DNA of 64,000 bases from an uncultured Clostridia bacterium (GTDB taxonomy: Bacteria > Bacillota > Clostridia > TANB77 > CAG-508). The notes under the pieces are model-generated. The model was not told the DNA's origin. It searched no databases and saw only the letters and a list, made by a program, of their open reading frames with translations. Shown piece by piece: positions 38,559 to 47,256 of the stretch (its first letter is position 1; the number at the start of each line of letters is the position of its first letter). Both the position numbers and the translations under genes were made by a program. The stretch is taken from assembly GCA_934130285.1 (NCBI GenBank), contig CAKOXT010000005.1, positions 1 to 64,000 of the forward strand, written 5' to 3'.

Positions 38559-38832
38559 ATATTATAAGAAAGTTTTCCAAACTTCCTATAATATAAATAC
38601 TTTGCAAATTTCGCACGCGAACAAAGACACGGACTTTAAAAAGTTTTAATAAGTGCAAATATTATTAATGTCCGCTTTGGTTCTTAGATAAATCAATTGT
38701 TATGCAGAGAGTAAAAATTTGAAAATAAATAGCTTAGTAGATGATTTATAATATTAAGCTATATAAGAGTAGTTTATATTGAAAAATAACATAAAATGTG
38801 ATATAAAATCAGTATGAAAAAAGGAGAGAAAA
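38559..38832. other. Gap between cassette F and dnaE with inverted repeats
   Basis: This stretch has no gene. It holds an imperfect inverted repeat at 38559-38594 (ATATTATA...TATAATAT with an inner AAGTTT/AAACTT), and a longer-range pairing of CGGAC near 38630 with GTCCG near 38670. A perfect ATAGCTTA/TAAGCTAT pair (38729-38736, 38755-38762) lies near the dnaE start and could be an operator. No function is shown. Confidence 0.45.
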
Positions 38833-41800
38833 ATGGCTGATTTTGTACATTTACACGTCCACAGTGAATACAGTTTACTAGATGGAATGAGTAGAATTAA
38901 AGATTTACCAGTAAGAGCGAAAGAATTAGGAATGAAAGCAATTGCACTAACAGACCATGGTGTCATGTATGGTGCAGTTGATTTTTATAAAGAATGTAAG
39001 AAGAATGATATCAAACCAATCATTGGATGTGAAGTTTATGTTGCACCAAGAAGTAGGTTTGAAAAAGAAGCTGGAAGAGACAGTGGATACAATCACTTAA
39101 TTCTACTAGCTAAAAACAAAGAAGGATATCAAAACTTATCAAAACTTGTGTCATTATCATTCGTGGAAGGCTTTTATTATAAGCCACGTATAGATTTAGA
39201 AATTCTTGAAAAATATAGTGAAGGCTTAATTTGCTTAAGTGCATGTCTAGCAGGGAGCTTAAGCCAAGCGCTTATTCAAGATGATATGCAAAAAGCTGAA
39301 GAGATTGCATTATGGCATAAAAGGGTATTTAAAGATGATTATTATATAGAAATTCAACATAATGGATTAAGACAGCAGATTATGATAAATCAAAAACTAA
39401 TCCAATTAGCTAGAAAACTTGATATTCCATTAGTTGCAACGAATGATGCTCATTATCTAAAAAAAGAAGATAGCTATTTTCATGAAGTATTATTGTGTAT
39501 TCAAACTGGAAAAAGAATGTCAGATGAAGATAGAATGAGGTTTGAAACACAAGAATTTTATATAAAATCACCTGAAGAAATGGCAGATTATTTTTCCGAA
39601 TTCCCAGACGCAATAGAAAATACAGTAAAAATTGCAGAAAAATGTAATTATGATTTTGAATTTGGAGTAACAAAGTTACCAAATTACGATGTACCAGAAG
39701 AATATGCAACACATTTAGATTATTTCAAGGACCTTTGTTACAAAGGAATAAAAAAGAGATATGGAGAAAACCCAGCAGAAGAAGTAATGTCACGATTAGA
39801 ATATGAAATCTCAGTAATCGATAAAATGGGATATGTAGACTATTTCTTAATTGTATGGGATTATATAAATTATGCAAAATCAGTAGGAATCCCAGTCGGA
39901 CCTGGACGTGGTTCAGGAGCAGGTTCAATTGCAGCATATGCGATAGGTATAACAGATATTGATCCATTAAAATATGGATTACTTTTTGAAAGATTTTTAA
40001 ATCCAGAAAGAGTAAGTATGCCAGATTTTGATGTTGACTTCTGTTATGAAAGACGTGGAGAAGTAATAGAATACGTTGAAAGAAAATATGGAAAAGACCA
40101 TGTTTCACAGATTATAACATTTGGAACAATGGCTGCAAGAATGGTAATAAGAGACGTTGGAAGAGTTTTAGATTATCCATATTCTGAAACAGATAAACTA
40201 GCGAAAATGATACCAATGGAAGTTCATATAACAATTCCAAAAGCACTAGAACAAAATAGAGAATTTAAGGAATTATATGAATCTAATCCAAGTGTAAAGC
40301 AATTAATAGATATAGCAATTAAATTAGAAGGACTACCACGTCAGGCATCAACACACGCTTGTGGAATAGTAATTACAAAAGATCCAGTAGATACGTATGT
40401 GCCGCTATATGTAAATGATGGAAATATATCAACACAATATACAATGAACTTGCTTGAAGAACTAGGTCTACTAAAAATGGACTTTTTAGGTTTAAGAACA
40501 CTAACAGTAATTTCAGATACGGAAAAATTAGTCAAACAAAATCGTGGAATAGATGTGGAATATGACAAAGAAATGAATGATCCAAAAGTGTATAAACTAT
40601 GGGCAAATGGAGAGAGCGTTGGAATATTTCAGTTTGAAAGTCAAGGAATGACAAATTTTATGAAAGAGCTAAAACCAGACTGCTTAGAAGATATAATTGC
40701 CGGAGTTTCATTATATAGACCTGGACCAATGGATCAAATTCCAAGATATATCAAGGGAAAACAAAATCCAGGACATAATGTTTACACTCATCCTGCATTA
40801 GAGCCAATTTTAAATGTAACTTATGGCTGTATGGTATATCAAGAACAAGTAATGCAGATAGTTAGAGAACTAGCTGGATATTCTCTTGGAAGAGCTGACT
40901 TAGTAAGAAGAGCAATGGGAAAAAAGAAATTAGACGTAATGGCAAAAGAAAGAGAATATTTTATAAATGGGCAAGTCGATGAGAACGGAAATGTATTAGT
41001 GCCAGGTTGTGTAAGAAATGGAATAGATAAAGAGTCAGCAAATAAAATATTTGATGAAATGGCTGAATTTGCAAAATATGCTTTTAACAAATCACACGCA
41101 GCAGCATATTCTGTAGTTTCATACCGAACAGCATATTTGAAAACATATTATCCAGCTGAATTCATGGCAGCAACATTAAATAGTTTTTTAGGAAATTTAG
41201 ATAAAGTACCAGTATATATCTATGAATGTAAAAGATTAAATATAGAAATTTTAAAACCAGATATAAATAAAAGTTTTACAAAATTTACAGTACAAGATAA
41301 CAAAATAAGATTTGGATTAGGAAGTATAAAAAACGTTGGTGTATCCGCAATAGAAACAGTTATTGCCGAAAGAATTAAAAATGGAGAATTCAAATCATTT
41401 ACAGATTTTTGCGAGAGGATACAAAGTGGAACAGTAAACAAAAAGTGTATAGAATGTTTGATTAAAGCGGGTTGTTTTGATTCAATGAGCCAAACCAGAG
41501 CCACTTTATTGGCATCTTTTGAAAAAATAATGGATACAATAAATAATCAAGGAAGAAATTCACTTGCCAACCAAGTAACAATGTTTGATATAGTTGAACC
41601 AGAAGAAACAGTAAAATATCAATATACAGTATTAAAAGAACTTGACGAAAGAGAATTATTATCACAAGAAAAAGAAATGCTTGGAATTTATGTATCAGGT
41701 CATCCGTTAGAAAAATTAAGAGAAGCGATAAGCAATCAAACAAACATTACTTCTATACAAATAAAAGATTTGAATGAAGAAAACTTAGGAAACTTTAAGG

Positions 41801-42300
41801 ATGGTCAAACAGTAAAATATGCAGGAACGATAACTGGAATAAAGAAAAAATATACAAAAAGAAATACAATAATGGCTTTTGTTACAGTTGAAGATTTATA
41901 TGGAAGTGCAGAACTTGTTGTGTTTGATAGTGTTTATTCAAGATGTGATAGTATATTAATAGATGAAAACGTAGTTTTAGTAGAGGGAAGACTAAGTATC
42001 AAAGAAGATGAAGAAGCTAGAATTATCGTTCAAAATATAAAAGAATTTTCAGAAAATGACAGTGCCAATAATTCAAACGGAAGAAAAACAAAAATGATAA
42101 TAGATATAACAGAACTAACAAGTAATCAAAAAGAAAAATTAAAAGGCGCCATAAAATTTTTCTCAGGAGATAAAGTAAATATGAGATTAAGCATAATAGA
42201 AAAAACACAAGAAAAACCATGTGGAGCAATATTCTTAACAGAAGAAACATTAGAGCAGTTTAAAGAAATAGTTGGAGAGAAAAATATTTTGCTTAAATAA
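38833..42300 (+). CDS. dnaE: DNA polymerase III alpha subunit DnaE
   Basis: A 1155-residue C-family polymerase. The N-terminal PHP domain begins FVHLHVHSEYSLLDG. The palm carries the catalytic aspartates in MPDFDVDFCYERR (about residues 396-408) and PGRGSGAGSIAAYA upstream. The thumb/fingers with YRPGPMDQIPRYI, a tandem helix-hairpin-helix region and an OB fold (VKYAGTITGIKKKYTK) follow. Length and domain order match DnaE rather than PolC, with no exonuclease insertion. GGAGAG precedes the ATG. Confidence 0.97.
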   Translation: MADFVHLHVHSEYSLLDGMSRIKDLPVRAKELGMKAIALTDHGVMYGAVDFYKECKKNDIKPIIGCEVYVAPRSRFEKEAGRDSGYNHLILLAKNKEGYQNLSKLVSLSFVEGFYYKPRIDLEILEKYSEGLICLSACLAGSLSQALIQDDMQKAEEIALWHKRVFKDDYYIEIQHNGLRQQIMINQKLIQLARKLDIPLVATNDAHYLKKEDSYFHEVLLCIQTGKRMSDEDRMRFETQEFYIKSPEEMADYFSEFPDAIENTVKIAEKCNYDFEFGVTKLPNYDVPEEYATHLDYFKDLCYKGIKKRYGENPAEEVMSRLEYEISVIDKMGYVDYFLIVWDYINYAKSVGIPVGPGRGSGAGSIAAYAIGITDIDPLKYGLLFERFLNPERVSMPDFDVDFCYERRGEVIEYVERKYGKDHVSQIITFGTMAARMVIRDVGRVLDYPYSETDKLAKMIPMEVHITIPKALEQNREFKELYESNPSVKQLIDIAIKLEGLPRQASTHACGIVITKDPVDTYVPLYVNDGNISTQYTMNLLEELGLLKMDFLGLRTLTVISDTEKLVKQNRGIDVEYDKEMNDPKVYKLWANGESVGIFQFESQGMTNFMKELKPDCLEDIIAGVSLYRPGPMDQIPRYIKGKQNPGHNVYTHPALEPILNVTYGCMVYQEQVMQIVRELAGYSLGRADLVRRAMGKKKLDVMAKEREYFINGQVDENGNVLVPGCVRNGIDKESANKIFDEMAEFAKYAFNKSHAAAYSVVSYRTAYLKTYYPAEFMAATLNSFLGNLDKVPVYIYECKRLNIEILKPDINKSFTKFTVQDNKIRFGLGSIKNVGVSAIETVIAERIKNGEFKSFTDFCERIQSGTVNKKCIECLIKAGCFDSMSQTRATLLASFEKIMDTINNQGRNSLANQVTMFDIVEPEETVKYQYTVLKELDERELLSQEKEMLGIYVSGHPLEKLREAISNQTNITSIQIKDLNEENLGNFKDGQTVKYAGTITGIKKKYTKRNTIMAFVTVEDLYGSAELVVFDSVYSRCDSILIDENVVLVEGRLSIKEDEEARIIVQNIKEFSENDSANNSNGRKTKMIIDITELTSNQKEKLKGAIKFFSGDKVNMRLSIIEKTQEKPCGAIFLTEETLEQFKEIVGEKNILLK

Positions 42301-42392
42301 CAAATGTGCTCTAAGATTGAATTATAATACAAAAGATGTTAAAATATAAAAGGTTTTATAATTGACTAAAGTCAATGAAGGAGAAAAAAGAA

Positions 42393-43625
42393 ATGGCAGG
42401 ATATGTAATCCATTTAGCAGTAGCTAAAGAATATTTAAGAAATTTTAGAATAAAAGATGAAAAAGAGTTTTTAAGAGGAATAATTGCCCCAGATTTGCTT
42501 TCACATGGAGATAAAACAACAACTCATTATAGTGAACATGGCGGATCAGGTGTAAATCTCAAGGAATTCTTAAAACATAATTCAATTAGTACAGAATATA
42601 TGCAAGGATATTTTTTACATTTGGTAACAGATTATTTATTCTATAATACATATTTTCCAAACACTATTAACGAAACAAGACAATATAATGATTACGATAT
42701 ATTGAATAAAGAATTAATTGAAGAATATAACATAGATATTCCAGAAGACATCAAAGATGTTGTTCAATTTAAAACAGGAGAATTAGAATTACTTGATAGA
42801 GAAAAAATAGATCAAATGATACAAGAAATTTCAAAAAAATCATTATCTGAATATAAAAAAGAAGCTATAAAAACTGAGAAAGTAACAACTAACTTAGATG
42901 AAAATGAAATGGTTACAATGAATGAAAGCAAAAAAGATAAAATAAAACTTGCAATAACAATTATAGCTATGTGTTTTGTTATGCTATTTTTCGTAAATCA
43001 AAAACAAGGATTTCATTGTGATGAAATATTTTCATATGGTTCTTCGAATAGTGCATATGAAAATGTTTTTTGGTCATATCGTGATAAAACACCTATGCAC
43101 AAATTCATGGAAGTCAAGATATTTCAAGACGGAAATATTTTCGATTGGATAGGAAGAATCAAATATTATTTTGTAGACCATGTAGATGAAAAAGATGAAT
43201 TTATAGCTGAAAAAATGGCAGAAGAGAAAATGATATGGAGAACACGTGAAGAAGCGATAGACTATTTAGAAGCCAAAGATAACAGATTTAATTACGCATC
43301 TGTTTATTATAATCAAATTCAAGATGTGCATCCGCCATTGTTTTATTTTTTAGTACATACAGTGTCATCAATATTTAATAACACATTTTCAAAATATATA
43401 ATATTCTTTATAAATTTACCATTTTTCATAGGAACATGTATATTAATATGGAAAATATTAAATTTAATACGGAAGAAAATCAATATCAATATTAGCAGTA
43501 TTATTATATGGTTTAAGTATAGGTGGAATATCAACAATGATGTTCCAAAGAATGTATATGATGCTTACATTTTTTACAACAGCATTTTTATATTTGAACT
43601 TATTCATAGTAAAAAGCGAATATAA
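42393..43625 (+). CDS. Zn-PLC-like domain fused to GT-C glycosyltransferase, 5' part (frameshifted)
   Basis: The start at 42393 has GAAGGAG upstream. Residues 1-150 (MAGYVIHLAVAKEYLR, GIIAPDLLSHG, YFLHLVTDYLF) resemble zinc-dependent phospholipase C-like proteins, with His and Asp residues in the usual order. A membrane span near 195 then leads into a GT-C (ArnT/PMT-like) glycosyltransferase: GFHCDEIFSYG supplies the catalytic acid and QDVHPPLFYFLVH the conserved HPP. After 43470 this frame loses similarity. Reading +1 past the CGG codon at 43470 (C, then GGA AGA AAA) continues the protein into the next listed part. Confidence 0.75.
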   Translation: MAGYVIHLAVAKEYLRNFRIKDEKEFLRGIIAPDLLSHGDKTTTHYSEHGGSGVNLKEFLKHNSISTEYMQGYFLHLVTDYLFYNTYFPNTINETRQYNDYDILNKELIEEYNIDIPEDIKDVVQFKTGELELLDREKIDQMIQEISKKSLSEYKKEAIKTEKVTTNLDENEMVTMNESKKDKIKLAITIIAMCFVMLFFVNQKQGFHCDEIFSYGSSNSAYENVFWSYRDKTPMHKFMEVKIFQDGNIFDWIGRIKYYFVDHVDEKDEFIAEKMAEEKMIWRTREEAIDYLEAKDNRFNYASVYYNQIQDVHPPLFYFLVHTVSSIFNNTFSKYIIFFINLPFFIGTCILIWKILNLIRKKININISSIIIWFKYRWNINNDVPKNVYDAYIFYNSIFIFELIHSKKRI

Positions 43626-44577
43626 GGTTAATAAGAAAACGCAAATACTGCTTGCGATAACTGCAATATTAGGATTTTTGACTCAATACTTTTTTGCTAT
43701 ATATGCGGCGTTAGTAGCAATAGTAATGATAGTATTATTTATAAAAAATAAAGAAACAAAGGAATTGTTTAAATATATAAGAACTTTAGTAATATCAGCA
43801 GTAATAGGAATTGCTTTATTCCCATTTTCAATAGACCATATGTTAAATTCTGATAGAAAAATAGGTGGATTCCAGTCAACAAATTATGCAGACAGAGTAT
43901 TAACATATTTTAATATGATATTAAGATATTTCGGAAGTAAATGGGAAATAATGCTAGCACTATTTGCGATAGCATTACTTGCAATATTAATAAAGAGGAA
44001 AACAGAAAGAGGAATAACAGCAGTAATAATTTTCCCAACAATTATATACATAATGTTAGTTGCTAAATTAGCAGAATTCTTAGAGTTAAGATATGTGATG
44101 AATATATTACCAATTGTGTCAATAATGATAATGATGGCAATTGGATCAATTTTTGAAAACAAAAAATATAATATAATGCTTGCAACAGTAGCCCTAATAT
44201 TATTGGTGGGCTATGGATTCTTAACAGAAGAACCATTATATCTATACAAAGATTATAATAAGTACATTGATATATCAAAAAAATATAGTGATGACGATTT
44301 AGTATATGTTGGATATACATTTTTTGATCATATACAAAGTTTGCCTGAATTTACAAACTACAAAAAAACATTTATGATTTATAATGATCAAACAGATAGA
44401 TTAAAAGATGACGAAGAATTATCAGATAAGAATGAATTCATATTAAGTGTACATAGAAATATGGAACCAGAAAAAGTAGTAAGTGAGGTATTAGAATATA
44501 CAGGTTTCTCAAACTATGAACTTATATATGAAGGGGATCAAGAAATTAATCAAGTAATTTATAGAATATATAGATAA
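43537..44577 (+). CDS. GT-C glycosyltransferase, 3' part (frameshifted)
   Basis: This frame continues the protein begun at 42393. It is open from 43471 (GRKSISILAVLLYGLSIGG) but its first ATG is 43537, without a ribosome site. It encodes the remaining hydrophobic spans (about eight) and a C-terminal soluble domain (from DDDLVYVGYTFFDHIQSLP). Together the two parts give about 727 residues. It would move a sugar from a lipid-phosphate donor to a cell-surface acceptor. Either a real frameshift mutation, a programmed +1 shift or a sequence error separates the two parts. Confidence 0.7.
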   Translation: MMFQRMYMMLTFFTTAFLYLNLFIVKSEYKVNKKTQILLAITAILGFLTQYFFAIYAALVAIVMIVLFIKNKETKELFKYIRTLVISAVIGIALFPFSIDHMLNSDRKIGGFQSTNYADRVLTYFNMILRYFGSKWEIMLALFAIALLAILIKRKTERGITAVIIFPTIIYIMLVAKLAEFLELRYVMNILPIVSIMIMMAIGSIFENKKYNIMLATVALILLVGYGFLTEEPLYLYKDYNKYIDISKKYSDDDLVYVGYTFFDHIQSLPEFTNYKKTFMIYNDQTDRLKDDEELSDKNEFILSVHRNMEPEKVVSEVLEYTGFSNYELIYEGDQEINQVIYRIYR

Positions 44578-44579
44578 TT

Positions 44580-44607
44580 TTGACAAAGTAAAAAAATATG
44601 CTATAAT
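44580..44607 (+). promoter_or_regulatory. Promoter of the T-box/valS operon
   Basis: TTGACA (44580-44585), 16 bases, TATAAT (44602-44607), starting three bases after the preceding stop codon. Confidence 0.75.
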
Positions 44608-44613
44608 TATAAT

Positions 44614-44863
44614 GTAAAATGAAAAGCAATGAGGAAAAGGAGTACATTTATTAAATTTATTACAGAGAAAAGAAGAATTGCTGAGACTTCTTATAAAAAA
44701 TAAATGGAAGGTAGTTTCTGAGTTGATATGATGAGAAATTTAAAATAGTCATATCCGTGTAAGATACGTTAAAATCTAATGAGAAAATAAAGAAATTTAT
44801 TTTAAATAAAGGTGGTACCGCGAAGATATGTCGCCCTTGCATTTTAGCAAGGGCGATTTTTGA
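44614..44863 (+). promoter_or_regulatory. T-box riboswitch, valine-type
   Basis: The T-box sequence AGGTGGTACCGCG is at 44811-44823, complementary to an uncharged tRNA acceptor end. A terminator follows: CGCCCTTGC (44832-44840) with GCAAGGGCG (44847-44855), then T residues. Stem I with AG-bulge and GCTGAGA-type loop lies at about 44640-44740. The specifier on its 3' side reads GTA (44711-44713) followed by G, a valine codon, and agrees with valS at the end of the operon. Uncharged tRNA-Val should allow read-through. Confidence 0.9.
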
Positions 44864-44911
44864 TATTATATTAAAAATTTATAATATCTATTGCTGTGCA
44901 AAGGAGGAAAA

Positions 44912-45745
44912 ATGTTAGAAATTAGTGCAAAACCAGAAGGAGCAGAATTAACAAGTATCAAAAAAGATGGAATTGAAAAACTTCATGATGGAAAAGAATT
45001 TTGGAATAGACAAAGTCCAATTTTGTTTCCAATAGTAGGAAAACTAAAAGATAATAAGGCAATAATTGATGATAAAGTATGTGAAATGGGACAACATGGA
45101 TTTGCTAGAGATATGAAGTTTGAAATCGTAAAAGATGAACCAAACACAAAGGAATATGCTTTAATTTCAAATGAAGAAACTCTAAAAAAATATCCATACC
45201 AGTTTAAACTTATAGTTAAATATCAAGTAAAAGATAATACATTAATTGTTTCATATGAAGTTGAAAACAAGGATAATAAAAATATCTTTTTTGGAATAGG
45301 AGCACATCCAGCTTTTAAATGTGACTATTCCACAGAAAAATATTATTTAGAATTTGAAAAAGAAGAAAGTGAAATAGGAATTTTACAATTAGAAGAAGGA
45401 CTTATAAGCAAAGCTAGATTAAAAGAAGAAGTAATAGATGACAATAAAATATACCTAACAAAAGATATATTTGAAAAAGATGCAATAATAATGCAAAATA
45501 TTCAGTCTAACAAAATATATTTAAAAGAAAAAGACAAAGAAGAACCAATTCTAGAATTTGATTTCACAGGATTTCCATATCTAGCGATTTGGTCCAAAAA
45601 GGGAGCTCCATTCGTCTGCATAGAACCTTGGTATAATACAGCAGATTATAAAGAATCAACAGGAATATTTGAAGAAAAGCAAAAAATAATTGGATTAAAC
45701 CCAAAAGAAAAATTTAAATGCAAATACAAAATCAAGTTTTTCTAA
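44912..45745 (+). CDS. Aldose 1-epimerase family protein (mutarotase-like)
   Basis: About 277 residues of the galactose mutarotase-like fold. Motifs: FWNRQSPILFPIVGKL, MGQHGFARDMKFEI, FFGIGAHPAFKC (with the catalytic-type His) and CIEPWYNTADY. It belongs to the LacX/YihR-like branch acting on hexoses or hexose phosphates. The ATG at 44912 has AAAGGAGG upstream; seven codons of frame before it lack a site. It is the first gene under the valine T-box. Confidence 0.88.
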   Translation: MLEISAKPEGAELTSIKKDGIEKLHDGKEFWNRQSPILFPIVGKLKDNKAIIDDKVCEMGQHGFARDMKFEIVKDEPNTKEYALISNEETLKKYPYQFKLIVKYQVKDNTLIVSYEVENKDNKNIFFGIGAHPAFKCDYSTEKYYLEFEKEESEIGILQLEEGLISKARLKEEVIDDNKIYLTKDIFEKDAIIMQNIQSNKIYLKEKDKEEPILEFDFTGFPYLAIWSKKGAPFVCIEPWYNTADYKESTGIFEEKQKIIGLNPKEKFKCKYKIKFF

Positions 45746-45762
45746 GGAAAAGGAGATTTGAA

Positions 45763-46329
45763 ATGAAAATAAAAAAGTTACACATACTAACGATTATTGC
45801 TGGAATTATATTTGTAAATATAGGAATATTCCATTCAAATGTATGGTTTGATGAATGTTATTCAGTTGGAATGGCAAGTAAAACATTCGTTGAAATATGG
45901 AATATTGGCGGACATGACGTACATCCGGTTTTATATTATTGGGCACTGCATATTATTTATCTATTAACTAATGGATCGATTATGGCATATAGAATATTTT
46001 CTAGTATTCCCATAATGATATTAGGCATTTTAGGATATACACACATTAGAAAAGATTTTGGAGAAAAGACAGGACTATTATTTACATTTTTAGCATATTT
46101 TTCACCAATGTCAGCAACATTTGCAAACGAAATTAGAATGTACAGCTGGGCACTATTACTAGTTACAGTTTTAGCAATATATGCATGGCGATTAGCACAC
46201 GAAGAAAAACTACATTATTACATAATTTTCTTTTTAAGTAGCTTGCGGAAGTATTTATATACATTATTATGGACTTATGGCAGCTGGATTAATAAATCTA
46301 ATTTTATTAGTATACTTAGTAAAGATTAA
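45763..46329 (+). CDS. GT-C glycosyltransferase, 5' part (frameshifted)
   Basis: The start has AAAGGAG upstream. An N-terminal span is followed by NVWFDECYSVGMAS (catalytic-type Asp-Glu) and GGHDVHPVLYYWALH, hallmarks of the ArnT/PMT-like GT-C fold, then EIRMYSWALLLV. Similarity stops at 46246, where the zero frame reads CGG. A +1 shift (C, then GGA AGT ATT TAT) continues as GSIYIHYYGLMAAG, which fits the family. It is the second gene of the T-box operon, between the mutarotase and valS. Confidence 0.72.
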   Translation: MKIKKLHILTIIAGIIFVNIGIFHSNVWFDECYSVGMASKTFVEIWNIGGHDVHPVLYYWALHIIYLLTNGSIMAYRIFSSIPIMILGILGYTHIRKDFGEKTGLLFTFLAYFSPMSATFANEIRMYSWALLLVTVLAIYAWRLAHEEKLHYYIIFFLSSLRKYLYTLLWTYGSWINKSNFISILSKD

Positions 46330-47242
46330 GAAAAAAGAAGTGTATATAAAACAAATAATATTAGGAATAATCCAAGGACTATTATATTTACCATGGATAA
46401 TTTATTTTTCATCACAATTAAAATCAATGCATGATAATGGATTTTGGATTAGCTTAGGACCAGAAACAATAATCCAGATAGGAAGCTTGTTATTTTCCGG
46501 AAGTTTATATGCATGGATAGGATTTATAATTTCACTTTTTGTATATGGATATTTAATATATTTAATAAGAAAAGAAGAAAAAGAAAATATAAAGCCTGTA
46601 AGATATGCGTTATTAGTAATAGTTTTACTAATACTTGCATCATTAATAATGTCAGTAATATTATGGTCACCAATTTTATATTATAGATACTTAACAGTAG
46701 TTGCTGGACTTATGATTTTTGCTATTTCATATATGTTCTCAAAATCAGCTAAACCATGTATGTTATACACATTTATAGCTATAACAATTCTAACAACAAT
46801 ACCAAGTAATATAATAATGATAAGCCATAACTATGATAAATCAAATAATGAACCAATAGATTTTATAAAAAATAACATACAAGAAAATGATGTAATAGTA
46901 TATCCAGGAATAGGAACAGGAGCAATAATGGCTGCAAAATTTCCTCAATATAAACAATATTATTATAATGCTGAAGATTGGGGAGTTGAAGAAGCATACA
47001 AAGCATTTGGACCAGCAATGCAAACATATACAACAGACGATTTTCTAAATGATGAAGAATGTCAAGGAAGAATTTGGCTTGTATTAGATTTTTATAAAGT
47101 AGACTACTTTAATGAAAAATTCAATAATGAGAATTATAGAGTATTAGCTCAAAAACAATACTTTACTAAATATAATAAAGAAAAAGCTCAAAACAAAGAG
47201 ACAGAATATAATATTTATTTAATAGAAAAAATAAATCAATAA
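46277..47242 (+). CDS. GT-C glycosyltransferase, 3' part (frameshifted)
   Basis: Continuation of the protein begun at 45763. The frame is open from 46247; the first ATG (46277) lacks a ribosome site, so independent translation is unlikely. It encodes about six membrane spans and a C-terminal soluble domain (IDFIKNNIQENDVIVYPG...). The combined protein would be about 490 residues, normal for the family. It ends 14 bases before valS. Confidence 0.7.
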   Translation: MAAGLINLILLVYLVKIKKKEVYIKQIILGIIQGLLYLPWIIYFSSQLKSMHDNGFWISLGPETIIQIGSLLFSGSLYAWIGFIISLFVYGYLIYLIRKEEKENIKPVRYALLVIVLLILASLIMSVILWSPILYYRYLTVVAGLMIFAISYMFSKSAKPCMLYTFIAITILTTIPSNIIMISHNYDKSNNEPIDFIKNNIQENDVIVYPGIGTGAIMAAKFPQYKQYYYNAEDWGVEEAYKAFGPAMQTYTTDDFLNDEECQGRIWLVLDFYKVDYFNEKFNNENYRVLAQKQYFTKYNKEKAQNKETEYNIYLIEKINQ

Positions 47243-47256
47243 AGGAGAGAGAAAAA

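Noticed and set aside
38467..38649. A 60-residue frame after cassette F
   Set aside because: It overlaps the end of the cassette gene and its terminator, and has no ribosome site.
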